Shown: positions 16,717-25,894 of the stretch, in pieces | Numbering within the stretch: position 1 is the stretch's first letter | Layout of the letters: each line of letters starts with the position of its first letter | The notes under the pieces: generated by a model | The model's input: the letters and a program-made list of their open reading frames with translations, nothing else | Database searches by the model: none | What the model was told of the DNA's origin: nothing | Position numbers and translations under genes: made by a program | Source of the DNA: Lachnospiraceae bacterium | Lineage (GTDB): Bacteria; Bacillota; Clostridia; Lachnospirales; Lachnospiraceae | Direction of reading: 5' to 3' | DNA length: 44,972 bases | NCBI GenBank assembly: GCA_024403255.1 | Contig: JAKSSE010000006.1 | Location: 1 to 44,972 of the forward strand

Positions 16717-18470
16717 TATTCCTCCACATACTCCATCCCGAGGATATCTTCATCCTGGGATATTCCAACAACAACTTCGTTGACCCTATATAGATGTAGT
16801 CCATAAGATTCTGGAACTACTGTATCAGCCGGGAAGATGTAGATTACATCCTTTCTGGCTTTTTTATTTTCTAATTCTTTTTTATATTCATCGATAGTAA
16901 TCTGCACTTCAGCATTTAAGTCTCTTGCAAGATAAAATGTATTTAAGTCACCACCAGCTTTAATAGCTTTTCTTGCAATAGCATAGCCAAGGCGTGTGCC
17001 TCTTTCCATATCGGTCTGCATATAAACAACGTGAGGACGAGTCTCTAATAACTTATCCCACACTTCGCCTTCTTTTATATACCAAGGTATATATTCTTCA
17101 CCAAAGAAATGGTTTGTTCTTCTATCAATTATTCCACTTGATAAATCGAATACCTGAACTAAAAGTGCAAGAATAAGGCCAGCTGTACAAATCTTCTTTG
17201 TAACAGCCTTTTCTTTACCTTTCAAAATATGATTTATGTAAACCAAATTTCCCAGGAAAATACTGTAACAAACAGGCCAGATAAACCTTCCGTTACATCT
17301 TAAAATCGAGAAAAGATTGACCAAAAATTCAGGCATTGGTATAGAAAACAGTGTGCGAACCGAAGGTTCATTTATGCTTTCTCCAATCGTAATATTAGGA
17401 ATAATCGCCCAAATGCCAAAGACTATGCAGGCAATTACGAGCAATCTAAATCTTAAAATATCCGTAGCCGCTTCGCTAAATTTCACCTTCTTATTCACAC
17501 GAATAATAAAAGCAAAAATGCAAAGAATAATCATGCCAAAGCCAAGATATCCATAGCCCTCAAACTGATACATTCCCTCCGGAAGATTTGGCAATATCCT
17601 GGCTGCAAAATCAGGATTCCCCGCATCAAAGAATGTAAGAAGTGTTGATGAAAACTCTCCAAATCCACCAGCACCTGCTGATACTCCGCCATAAAAAGCA
17701 CCAAGAATATAAAGATTAAAAATAACCACAACAAACGAGGTAATAAGGCTTATAACTGGCCATTTCCACTTTTTATCACGAATTACTACTTCAAGTGAAT
17801 TCAAGAAACAGAATATATAAACGATTGCGACAAGATAAAGGTGTATACCACTTGTTATAAACAAAAGAATCGCCCAGTAAATTACATTCTTTACAGGCTT
17901 TTCCTCTCTATATGGGTGCTTAATCCAAAGGAGCATCGCAAGAATAATTACCCACTGACCGGCTAAAGCTGTGTGAATAAACATTCTGTGTAAAACATAT
18001 GGACTTAAAATAAAGAATGTAGAAAGGGAAACTGATAACGCTGGCTTTTTCATAAAATAATTAATAAGATTTGCCGCAAAACCTCCCATTAAGCCAAACG
18101 ACATAAAACCATATATTCCAAAATACTGAAAAGTTTCAGGAAGAATACCAGAAATCAGTTTAAAGAATACTGCAAAAAGAGGTATTGAATCGCTGTAAAC
18201 AATAGAAACATTGTATGGCGCAGATATTCCGTCCATAAGTCCAATAGGGAAATGCCACGCACTATTCCTATAATAGAGCCACCCCATGTAATGCTGAGTA
18301 ATGTCTCTATCCATCATAACAATTCCCTCGTAGGAAGGATTAAGTGCTCTTACACCGTAGCAAATCAAAAATAGCACAAAACCAAGGACAAGACCCATAA
18401 CAAAAACAGGCCTTTCTAAAAAAGACCTGTCAGTATTATTCTGTTTACCCTGATTACTATTTAAATTCAT
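16713..18470 (-). CDS. Large polytopic membrane protein (DUF6311-like, GT-C-type layout)
   Basis: A 585-residue integral membrane protein with about ten hydrophobic helices between residues 22 and 465 and a C-terminal soluble domain of about 110 residues. After the first helix it has MMDRDITQHYMGWLYYRN, an acidic extracytoplasmic loop resembling the catalytic loop of GT-C glycosyltransferases. It looks like the DUF6311 group, but no activity is known. It starts three bases after mnmA, so it is probably co-transcribed with it. The start has no clear ribosome site, suggesting coupling. Family call is moderate; the membrane nature is certain. Confidence 0.7.
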   Translation of the reverse strand: MNLNSNQGKQNNTDRSFLERPVFVMGLVLGFVLFLICYGVRALNPSYEGIVMMDRDITQHYMGWLYYRNSAWHFPIGLMDGISAPYNVSIVYSDSIPLFAVFFKLISGILPETFQYFGIYGFMSFGLMGGFAANLINYFMKKPALSVSLSTFFILSPYVLHRMFIHTALAGQWVIILAMLLWIKHPYREEKPVKNVIYWAILLFITSGIHLYLVAIVYIFCFLNSLEVVIRDKKWKWPVISLITSFVVVIFNLYILGAFYGGVSAGAGGFGEFSSTLLTFFDAGNPDFAARILPNLPEGMYQFEGYGYLGFGMIILCIFAFIIRVNKKVKFSEAATDILRFRLLVIACIVFGIWAIIPNITIGESINEPSVRTLFSIPMPEFLVNLFSILRCNGRFIWPVCYSIFLGNLVYINHILKGKEKAVTKKICTAGLILALLVQVFDLSSGIIDRRTNHFFGEEYIPWYIKEGEVWDKLLETRPHVVYMQTDMERGTRLGYAIARKAIKAGGDLNTFYLARDLNAEVQITIDEYKKELENKKARKDVIYIFPADTVVPESYGLHLYRVNEVVVGISQDEDILGMEYVEEY

Positions 18471-18473
18471 TTT

Positions 18474-19601
18474 CTAACAAATAGTTCCGCCACCAATCAC
18501 GACATCACCTTCATACATTACAACAGCCTGACCTTTTGTAATCGCTCTGACTGGCTCATCAAGCTTTATATGTACCCTTCCATCAGGCAATGGATAAGCC
18601 ACAGCATCTGCTTCTTTTTGTGAGTATCTGGTTTTTGCCTTACATCTGATTTCCTTAGGCATAATATCAGCTACATCTTCTGGGGCTTCGCCAATAAAAT
18701 CACCATTTTCATCAACGCTTTGGCCGTATGCAATCCAGTTTACATCACATGCATCAAGTTCATCAGTAAAAAGCGCATCGTTTCTTGATAGGTGCACTTC
18801 ATTCTTTTCAAGATCAAGATGATGAACATATAAAGGCTCCTTTAAAGAAAGACCAAGTCCCCTTCTTTGCCCCAAAGTATAGTGAATAATACCTTTGTGC
18901 TTGCCTAGAATCTCACCGTCTGGACCGATAAAATCGCCAGGTTTATATTCCTTATCCGAAAATCTCTTTATGACAGCTGCATAATCGCCATCTGGAACAA
19001 AACAGATATCCTGACTGTCTCGTTTTCTTGCATTTATAAAGCCCTGCGCTTCCGCCATTTCCCTTGCTTTTTCTTTTGTAAAAGCACCAAGCGGAAATGA
19101 GGTGTGCGCCATTTCTTTTTGCTTCATACCATAAAGCACATAGCTTTGATCTTTAGTGTGATCAACACCTTTTTTTAGTACAAAACGTTTTCTATCAGCA
19201 TCATAGCAAACCCTTGCATAATGGCCTGTTACTACCATGTCACACTCAAGTTCCATAGCTCTGTGATAGAACTTTTCAAATTTCATATGCTTATTGCAGT
19301 CGATACATGGATTTGGTGTATGTCCACATTCATACTCGCATATAAAATGATCAATTACTTTTTCTTTAAATTCCCTTTTGAAATTAAGAACATAAAAAGG
19401 CATATCGAGTTTATTTGCTACTGCTCTTGCATCTTCAACGTCAGATAAAGAGCAGCAGGTTTTCTCTCGCTCAATACCTGCTGTCTCATTATCATAAAGA
19501 TGCATAGTAGCACCTATGCACTCATATCCCTGTTCTTTCATAAGGTAAGCTGCGACCGAAGAATCAACGCCTCCGCTCATAGCTATCATTGCTTTTTTCA
19601 T
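18474..19601 (-). CDS. mnmA: tRNA-specific 2-thiouridylase
   Basis: Thiolates uridine 34 of Lys, Glu and Gln tRNAs using ATP and a persulfide sulfur. The 375 residues carry the PP-loop SGGVDSS (9-15), C99 in NPCIDCNK, SQDICFVPDG with the second catalytic cysteine (about 199), the central beta-barrel motif YTLGQRRGLG, and LDEPVRAITKGQAVVMYEGD at the C-terminus. Length is normal. It starts two bases after the nadA stop with no clear ribosome site, so translation is probably coupled. The sulfur donor (IscS/NifS) is not in the window. Confidence 0.96.
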   Translation of the reverse strand: MKKAMIAMSGGVDSSVAAYLMKEQGYECIGATMHLYDNETAGIEREKTCCSLSDVEDARAVANKLDMPFYVLNFKREFKEKVIDHFICEYECGHTPNPCIDCNKHMKFEKFYHRAMELECDMVVTGHYARVCYDADRKRFVLKKGVDHTKDQSYVLYGMKQKEMAHTSFPLGAFTKEKAREMAEAQGFINARKRDSQDICFVPDGDYAAVIKRFSDKEYKPGDFIGPDGEILGKHKGIIHYTLGQRRGLGLSLKEPLYVHHLDLEKNEVHLSRNDALFTDELDACDVNWIAYGQSVDENGDFIGEAPEDVADIMPKEIRCKAKTRYSQKEADAVAYPLPDGRVHIKLDEPVRAITKGQAVVMYEGDVVIGGGTIC

Positions 19602-19603
19602 AC

Positions 19604-20506
19604 TTATTTTGCAAGCTCAAGCATTCTTGTAAGTGGGAGCATAGCCTTCTTAGCAACCTCTTCCTCAACGAAAATCTCGTTGGTATCATTCTCAAGAACG
19701 TCAACTATTTTATCCAGAGTAACCTTCTTCATGTTTACACAAACCTGATCCGGCTTAATTGTATAAAGTTTCTTTCCTGGAGCAACCTTTTCTATCTCGT
19801 GGAATACACCATCAACTGTACCAATAATAAATTCTTCAGCATCAGCATCTTTAACATAGTCAATGATTCCTGATGTACTTCCGACATAATCAGCATGCTT
19901 TAATACTTCCTCTGTACACTCTGGATGAGCTGCAAACTTTGCATTTGGATGAGCTTCTTTTGCTTCTAAAACCATACTTTCAAACATTGCAGTATGTCTT
20001 GGGCAGTGTCCAGCATTAAAGATAAAATTCTTCTCTGGAACCTGATTTGCAACAAATCTGCCAAGGTTTCTGTCTGGAATAAAGAAAATATTTTTGTTAG
20101 GAAGATTCTTAACAATCTTTACCGCATTTGAAGATGTAACACATACGTCAGATAAAGTCTTAAGTTCAGCAGTGGAATTGATATAGCATACAACTGCAAC
20201 ATCCTCATACTGCTCTTTTATCTTTAAAATTTCTTCCTTTGTGGCCATATGCGCCATAGGACAGTCAGCTGTAGCATCTGGCATAAATACACGCTTTGAT
20301 GGGTTTAATATCTTTGCACTTTCGCCCATAAACTCAACGCCAGCAAAAATGATTCTATCCTGCTCAACCTTTGTTGCAACCTTCGCTAAATAGAACGAAT
20401 CTCCAATATAATCCGCAATATCCTGAACATCCTCATCAACATAATAATGAGCAAGAATTACTGCATTTTTTTCTTCCTTAAGTTTCTTGATTTTTTCAGC
20501 TAACAT
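19604..20506 (-). CDS. nadA: Quinolinate synthase
   Basis: Condenses iminoaspartate with dihydroxyacetone phosphate to quinolinate for NAD synthesis. The 300-residue protein has the three cluster cysteines in DCPMAHM (about 81), GHCPRH (about 167) and DQVCVNMK (about 255), plus ILAHYYVDEDVQDIADYIGDS at the N-terminus. A perfect AGGAGG precedes the ATG. nadB and nadC, its usual operon partners, are absent here; instead it sits between a lipoprotein gene and mnmA. Confidence 0.96.
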   Translation of the reverse strand: MLAEKIKKLKEEKNAVILAHYYVDEDVQDIADYIGDSFYLAKVATKVEQDRIIFAGVEFMGESAKILNPSKRVFMPDATADCPMAHMATKEEILKIKEQYEDVAVVCYINSTAELKTLSDVCVTSSNAVKIVKNLPNKNIFFIPDRNLGRFVANQVPEKNFIFNAGHCPRHTAMFESMVLEAKEAHPNAKFAAHPECTEEVLKHADYVGSTSGIIDYVKDADAEEFIIGTVDGVFHEIEKVAPGKKLYTIKPDQVCVNMKKVTLDKIVDVLENDTNEIFVEEEVAKKAMLPLTRMLELAK

Positions 20507-20532
20507 ACTGCCTCCTGAAGCCCATTAAACTT

Positions 20533-21660
20533 CTATCTAACTTTATAGTATCTGTAAATTTCTCCGTCAAACACAACAAATCCAGCTGTTCCTGAGAAAA
20601 GATATGCCGTCTCGCCTGATACAACATCTTTACCAATAATATTAAAGTCTTTATCAATAAGATCGTAGTTTGTGCCGTCTGCAGAAACTAAAGCGTAACC
20701 CTGAGCGGTAAAATCAGTCGCATCTGCATAGGTTGCAAGTACATTTCCAGTTCTATCAACATAGCACCACTGTCCATTCAAATCCTTTGCCAGGTATCCA
20801 TCAATATCTACGCTATAGACACTAACAACTTCATAATCTTCAATATTTAACTCTGAAGTAGCATCAGGTACATCACTCTGGTAATTAGCTGCATCGCTCC
20901 ACTGGCTGCTTTCGATATCGTATGCACCAACTATGGTTTCAAACATCGTATCACCAACCTCAATCTTATTTCTTGCACCATTAAGTCTGACAGCAGGGAA
21001 GGTGCCATCGATAAATTTAAATGGAACTTCTTCAATTGGAAGGCTAATTGTAAGGGCCTGCTCACCATCCTGATTATAGAATTCAAGAACTACATCACAA
21101 TTTGATGTTGCATATGCTGTAGGATACGAAATTAACAGATAATCTTTTATTATTCTTGCAGCATATCCACTATAAGATCCATCCTCATGAGTTAAATCTA
21201 TATCAATCTTCTTTATTTCATTTCCATCAAAGTCAAGAATAGTGTATGAAATATTTCCCCCATCCTCGTTACATGCAACAATTCTTTCATCATTTATTAC
21301 ATCTGCGTAATCACAATAAAAGGTTTCAAGTGCTGTAAAATCCAGCTCGCTAAATTCTACTGGACTACCTTCTGTCTCTCCACATACTGAGCAGGTCTTT
21401 GCTTTTTCTACAGTTGCAACCTGCCAGGTATGTCCTAAAGGCTCTCCTTCTGTCTCACCACATACTGAACAGGTCTTTGCAGCTGTACATGTTGCATCCA
21501 CCCAGGTATGCTCGAGCTTTTCACCTCGCACCTCTCCACATCTTCCACAAGTCTCTGGAGCTGCACATGTTGCTGGAACCCATTCATGCTTTACGCAGCA
21601 TCCTGTCAAAAGCATTACAGATGCTACCGCTGTAAGCGCTGCTACAACTATTTTTTTCAT
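20533..21660 (-). CDS. Lipoprotein with three CxxC-containing 26-residue repeats
   Basis: A 375-residue secreted lipoprotein (signal with lipobox LLTGC, Cys21). Residues 25-100 are three tandem repeats of exactly 26 residues, each starting with H and W (H25, H51, H77) and carrying a CxxC (38/41, 64/67, 90/93); an extra Cys (32, 58) occurs in the first two. The remaining 270 residues are beta-rich with DxDG-type turns (DSDGTNYDLIDKDF-like), resembling WG-repeat domains. The ATG at 21660 is chosen over 21675 because of GGAGAG and the signal peptide. It lies in the cyclase/binding-protein run, suggesting an envelope role. Precise function is unknown. Confidence 0.75.
   Translation of the reverse strand: MKKIVVAALTAVASVMLLTGCCVKHEWVPATCAAPETCGRCGEVRGEKLEHTWVDATCTAAKTCSVCGETEGEPLGHTWQVATVEKAKTCSVCGETEGSPVEFSELDFTALETFYCDYADVINDERIVACNEDGGNISYTILDFDGNEIKKIDIDLTHEDGSYSGYAARIIKDYLLISYPTAYATSNCDVVLEFYNQDGEQALTISLPIEEVPFKFIDGTFPAVRLNGARNKIEVGDTMFETIVGAYDIESSQWSDAANYQSDVPDATSELNIEDYEVVSVYSVDIDGYLAKDLNGQWCYVDRTGNVLATYADATDFTAQGYALVSADGTNYDLIDKDFNIIGKDVVSGETAYLFSGTAGFVVFDGEIYRYYKVR
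21355..21588 (-). repeat. Three 78-bp in-frame tandem repeats encoding CxxC units
   Basis: Three consecutive 26-codon units within the lipoprotein gene. Each unit has the pattern H-x-W near the start and TC-x2-CGE-x3-G near the end; the second and third share KTCSVCGETEG exactly. The period is strictly 78 bp. Confidence 0.85.
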
Positions 21661-21686
21661 TTTCTTTCTCTCCATATTTTTATTAT

Positions 21687-22973
21687 TTATTCATTGCATT
21701 TTTCTGCAATGGTTTTATATAAACTTTGCGAACATTCAGCCAATGTCTTCTTGTTATAAATGTAGTCATCTCCACATTCTTTAAACGCGGATATGATTTC
21801 GTCATTCTCCATGACTGGCTGAATAATAGAAAGTCTATCTATATTTTCGTTCATATATTCACTCGCCATAAATTCATAACTTATATCTGAATCCGGCATA
21901 TCGTGAAGAGTCTGTCTTGCTGTTTTTGAAACTGGAACACCCTTCTCAGACATCTGAAGACTTGCCATCTCCGGACTATTTATCAGGAAATTTAAAAGCT
22001 TTGCAGCCTCCTGTGGATGGTCTGTATAAGCCGAAATTGCATACATAGTTGCAGGCTTAATATACCAGCCAGATAACTTCGAATCATCCGGAATAAGATA
22101 ACCAGCAATTTTAGGAATTCCACCTTTGCTTTCAAGAGCATTGCAATAGTTACCTGCGTCGCTAACCCAACACATAGTTGCAGCTACAGTTCCATCAGCA
22201 AACTTGGATTTTTCAAAATCCTCTACCGGGATCATGACTTTTTCGTCAACCATCTTTCGGTAAAAATCAAGCATTTCTCCAAGCTCTTTTTCATCAACAT
22301 TAAGCATTCCGTCTTCTGAGAAAACTCTCTTTCCGTGGGTTTGTTCAAACCAGCTAAGAGAAAGCATAAAGGCCTGTTTTTTTACAAAGCCAAACGGATA
22401 TATACCATCCTCTCTCATTACTTCAGCTGCTGCAAACACCTCGTCCCAGGTTTTGGGAAACTCAAGTCCATATTTATCCCAAATCACCTGGTTATAGTAA
22501 AACTCATAAGAATTGAACGCTATTGGAAGCGCATTGAGTTTTCCATTTTTTATACCATACTGAAGATCAGATTCTTCAAAATTTGATAGGTCAATATAAT
22601 CGGAAAGCTCACTAAGATCATAAAATCCACTGCCGTCTGGAGAATACTGGTCAATCCATGCATAATTAATCTGCATTACATCCGCTTCGGTATGCGACTC
22701 CATGGCAACGCGCATTCTTCTTTCAAATCCCTGCCATACACCATAGGTGTTTTTTACTTTTATGTCAGGATTTTCCTTCTCAAAAATGCCAATACCATTC
22801 ATGGTGTATTCATGACGATTATCATTTCCCCACCATGACATTCTGATTTGAGTTCTATCTTCCTGGGTTTCAACTGTTTCAATAGGTGCTCCTAGTATTA
22901 CCTCAGAAACACTACCACAGCCAGAAAGCAAAAGCGCAGGAACTAGTAATAATGGAAGTATTTTTTTCATCAC
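21687..22973 (-). CDS. Carbohydrate-type ABC solute-binding lipoprotein, orphan
   Basis: A 428-residue extracellular binding protein of the SBP_bac_1/UgpB family. The signal ends in the lipobox LLSGCGS. Family features are SWWGNDNRHEYTMNGIGIFEKENP at the start of the mature domain, YYNQVIWDKYGLEFPKTWDEV, and HPQEAAKLLNFLINSPE near the C-terminus. Its start codon overlaps the stop of the diguanylate cyclase gene, so the two are translationally coupled. No permease or ATPase is nearby, so it may import through a distant partner or serve as the ligand-binding subunit of the cyclase sensor; the latter is inference. Confidence 0.9.
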   Translation of the reverse strand: MMKKILPLLLVPALLLSGCGSVSEVILGAPIETVETQEDRTQIRMSWWGNDNRHEYTMNGIGIFEKENPDIKVKNTYGVWQGFERRMRVAMESHTEADVMQINYAWIDQYSPDGSGFYDLSELSDYIDLSNFEESDLQYGIKNGKLNALPIAFNSYEFYYNQVIWDKYGLEFPKTWDEVFAAAEVMREDGIYPFGFVKKQAFMLSLSWFEQTHGKRVFSEDGMLNVDEKELGEMLDFYRKMVDEKVMIPVEDFEKSKFADGTVAATMCWVSDAGNYCNALESKGGIPKIAGYLIPDDSKLSGWYIKPATMYAISAYTDHPQEAAKLLNFLINSPEMASLQMSEKGVPVSKTARQTLHDMPDSDISYEFMASEYMNENIDRLSIIQPVMENDEIISAFKECGDDYIYNKKTLAECSQSLYKTIAEKCNE

Positions 22974-24439
22974 TTTACCTCCCCTGCATCATAAATTGTG
23001 TATCTGTTTTTGCCTGATTTTTTAGATATATAAAGAGCTTCGTCGGCTGCTTTATAGAGATTGTCAAATCTTCTTTCTCCTGTCAAAACAGCTATTCCGA
23101 TACTAAGCGAAACATTCACCCTTGTTTTATCTTCAAAAAACTCTTTGTCAAACGCAGCAAACAAATCCTTTATGGCGTTTACGATCGCTGCTGTTTCTTC
23201 TTCTACATTTTCATTATCTTTTTCAGTATAAATGGCAAACTCATCTCCACCAACACGTCCAACAGTGTATCCTTCGTCAAACTGTTCCGAGACAAGTTTT
23301 CCCATTCTGACAATAAACTCATCTCCATAAGCATGGCCCAAATTGTCATTCACGAGTTTAAAATTATCAACATCTATCATAACAAAGGTTCGGGTAGCTT
23401 CAGGTCTTAATCCAGAAAGCCTTCTACTTACTTCTGCATTAAAACTTTGTTTATTGAACAATCCCGAAAGCATATCCGTTACTGCCTCTTCCTGCAATTC
23501 TTCAACTACTGAATCAACAGGCTTAAACATATGTGAAAGGAAGGCCAAGCCAATCGCAATCATAATGGCAACAACTATCCACGCCATCACCAACGCACTA
23601 TGCTTTATCTGATTTGTTTCTCCCAAAATATAAGAAGTAGGCATGGCACACACAACGCTCCAACCATTTTCACATGAATTCGCGTTAGCTATATAATTAT
23701 CCGATGCCTTCCCTTCGATAATCCCAGCAATTTCTTCATCAAGCACACTTGCAATGTTATCAGGTTTTGATGAATAGAGAATTGTATTATTTTCATCAAC
23801 AAGGTTTATAACCATTCCCTCTAGTTCAGTAGGATATTCAAAAGCATTTTCCAGTTCTCTTGAATAAAACGAGGTCATTATTATTGCGTCATCATTTAAC
23901 TGTTTAACGTAGTAGAGTCTATCTGTAACATCGCCTATCCCGAAAATCCATCCATCCTGAGTTCTTGTATTGTTGATAGACGACTTTAGTTCTTTATATA
24001 ATTCTTCTGCGTCAAACAGAGCAGCTGTAGTATTTGATGTCCATCCAACCCTGTTTCCATTTGAATATACAACTGCAAAATCAGAAAAATTCTGCATAAG
24101 ACCAAGATCTGCAATTCTATCAGCAATTGCTTCATCATTTTTTATTCTGGTGTACTCATCGTATTCATCTTTAACAGGGTTATACTTATAATATTTTTCA
24201 TCAGCGAACAACAACGTTGTAATTGTCTCAACAGTATTTAAGTAATTATTCGTATTTAACTCTATCTGTTGGCAATTTGCTGAAATAAGGTTTGAAACCT
24301 TATTGGCTAAAACATCACTTGAAAAATTAATTATAAGGGTGGAAATTGTATAGATTGAAAAGAATGACAAAAGAACGTATGCAACAAGCATACGAATCTG
24401 AACAGCTCTTATATTTACCCTCTCATTAATTCTTTTCAT
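22970..24439 (-). CDS. Membrane diguanylate cyclase with extracytoplasmic Cache-like sensor
   Basis: Predicted to make cyclic di-GMP. The 489 residues comprise a membrane helix (about 14-36), an extracytoplasmic sensor of Cache-like layout (about 37-275), a second helix (about 280-302) and a GGDEF domain. The active-site motif GGDEF is intact at 397-401. The usual inhibitory I-site RxxD nine residues before it is absent (DEGY there), so product feedback may be missing. No ribosome site precedes the ATG; an extended -10 lies eight bases upstream, suggesting a leaderless mRNA. It is the first gene of a run with a binding protein and a repeat lipoprotein. Confidence 0.92.
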   Translation of the reverse strand: MKRINERVNIRAVQIRMLVAYVLLSFFSIYTISTLIINFSSDVLANKVSNLISANCQQIELNTNNYLNTVETITTLLFADEKYYKYNPVKDEYDEYTRIKNDEAIADRIADLGLMQNFSDFAVVYSNGNRVGWTSNTTAALFDAEELYKELKSSINNTRTQDGWIFGIGDVTDRLYYVKQLNDDAIIMTSFYSRELENAFEYPTELEGMVINLVDENNTILYSSKPDNIASVLDEEIAGIIEGKASDNYIANANSCENGWSVVCAMPTSYILGETNQIKHSALVMAWIVVAIMIAIGLAFLSHMFKPVDSVVEELQEEAVTDMLSGLFNKQSFNAEVSRRLSGLRPEATRTFVMIDVDNFKLVNDNLGHAYGDEFIVRMGKLVSEQFDEGYTVGRVGGDEFAIYTEKDNENVEEETAAIVNAIKDLFAAFDKEFFEDKTRVNVSLSIGIAVLTGERRFDNLYKAADEALYISKKSGKNRYTIYDAGEVK

Positions 24440-24447
24440 AATCGATT

Positions 24448-24456
24448 ATTATACCA
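24448..24456 (-). promoter_or_regulatory. Extended -10 promoter abutting the GGDEF gene start
   Basis: Minus strand TGGTATAAT (TGn plus a perfect TATAAT) ends eight bases before the ATG at 24439. No good -35 is seen, as is common for extended -10 promoters. Transcription should start within a base or two of the ATG. Confidence 0.55.
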
Positions 24457-24477
24457 AAAAACCTTCCTATTTACTAA

Positions 24478-25788
24478 TCAATTAACTGTATCTATCTCTT
24501 GCATCTTTTCAAGTGCAATTATTCCGCAGGAAAATATCAGATGATATATTCCATTCTTTTGTTCATCAATTATACACTTCATATCGTGTTGAGACAGATA
24601 GTACTCTAACATATCCCGTTCCATACCTCGCACCTCAATAGCCATTTCTGTGCCACATTCTCCGATTAATAAATCTGCTTTTAATTTATCGGCACCTTTT
24701 AACCCCTCGCACAGCCATTCCAAAATGCTTTTTAGAGCCTCTCTTTTTGTTCCATATAACCTTTTAATTTTTCTAATATGTCTGTTAAGCTGATCGTCTC
24801 GCAAAAAATGGGACAGTGCTATTTGTTCAGTTTTTGAAGCAGTCTGATCATATTTTGACGCCACTTCCATGTACTTTGCCCTTATTGATGAAGGCAGAAT
24901 CATAAAACTGATTCTTATGGATGGCATTAAAACTCGGGAAAAGCCCCCCAGATAAACAACATTTTCCCCTTTCGCCAGAGCAAAAATACTTGGACATGGA
25001 TGTTTTGAATAATTAAATTCATTCTGATAATCATCTTCTATAATGATATGCCCATTTTCACTATGCTTTGCTATTTCATGACGCCTTTTTAGGCTCATCG
25101 CTTCACCATAAGAAGTCATATGGGCAGGAGAAACATAAATTACATCCGCTTCCTTATCTCTATATCCAACAGCAAAACTATTATCTTCAAACACTTTTGC
25201 GTATCTCTCAAAGCCAACAGTTGGAACAGATGCTGTCCTAAGACCCTCATTTTTTAGAATCGGAAGTAAAATCATAAGAAGACTTTGAGTTGATGCTCCA
25301 ATAACAATATCATCCAAAGTACAATATATGTTCCTATTCTTTCTTACATATTCTGCTATTTCCTCTCTAAGTTCCTCCTCACCCTGAGAATTTCCATAGC
25401 TAACAAGTGTTTCTGTATATCTGAGGGCACTTTTCATATACCTTTGCCATAATGAAAAGCAGAAATATTCTGGATCCTCTCCAATTTTTGAAAAATCATA
25501 GCGAACAGCGATTTTTTCAGACTTTTTAGGGTTAGTTGTTGCTAGTTGAACCTTGTTTAAACTAGCTTTTTTATTCATCGAGACATAGTATCCCGACCTT
25601 TCCTGACTTACAATGTACCCGTCAGCTACCAGTTGAAAGTACGCTGCTTCAGCTGTTGTCTTACTAATCCCCAAGTCTTTACAACATTCCCGTAAAGATG
25701 GCATTCTGTCACCTGGTAGAAATTTTCCATCTTCGATAAGTTCTTTATAATAAGAATATGTTTTTATATATAATATGTTCCCGCTCAT
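24478..25788 (-). CDS. MocR-type (GntR/aminotransferase) transcriptional regulator, likely PdxR-like
   Basis: A 436-residue fusion of a winged-helix GntR DNA-binding domain (about 1-75; MPSLRECCKDLGISKTTAEAAY is the recognition region) with a fold-type I aminotransferase domain that binds PLP as a sensor. The region IIIEDDYQNEFNYSKHPCPS and GGFSRVLMPSIRISFMI match MocR proteins. In the latter the position expected for the PLP lysine reads S-R (GGFSRVL), so the Schiff-base lysine may be displaced or missing; alignment is needed. It is divergent from pyridoxal kinase, the classic arrangement of PdxR controlling vitamin B6 genes. Confidence 0.87.
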   Translation of the reverse strand: MSGNILYIKTYSYYKELIEDGKFLPGDRMPSLRECCKDLGISKTTAEAAYFQLVADGYIVSQERSGYYVSMNKKASLNKVQLATTNPKKSEKIAVRYDFSKIGEDPEYFCFSLWQRYMKSALRYTETLVSYGNSQGEEELREEIAEYVRKNRNIYCTLDDIVIGASTQSLLMILLPILKNEGLRTASVPTVGFERYAKVFEDNSFAVGYRDKEADVIYVSPAHMTSYGEAMSLKRRHEIAKHSENGHIIIEDDYQNEFNYSKHPCPSIFALAKGENVVYLGGFSRVLMPSIRISFMILPSSIRAKYMEVASKYDQTASKTEQIALSHFLRDDQLNRHIRKIKRLYGTKREALKSILEWLCEGLKGADKLKADLLIGECGTEMAIEVRGMERDMLEYYLSQHDMKCIIDEQKNGIYHLIFSCGIIALEKMQEIDTVN

Positions 25789-25813
25789 ATCTGTCCCCTT
25801 ATTTTTTCTTATT

Positions 25814-25837
25814 TTTGTCTATTTTTTCAAAGACAAA
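25814..25837. promoter_or_regulatory. Inverted repeat in the MocR/pyridoxal kinase intergenic region
   Basis: TTTGTCTAT and AAAGACAAA form arms of nine bases with one mismatch, separated by six. They lie just upstream of overlapping divergent -10 boxes (TATACT 25845-25850 on plus, TATAAT 25846-25841 on minus). A candidate operator for the MocR regulator. Confidence 0.35.
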
Positions 25838-25894
25838 CTCATTATATACTACGTTCATATTTTTTTAAACACTAAGCTTGGAGAGAAAAATAAA

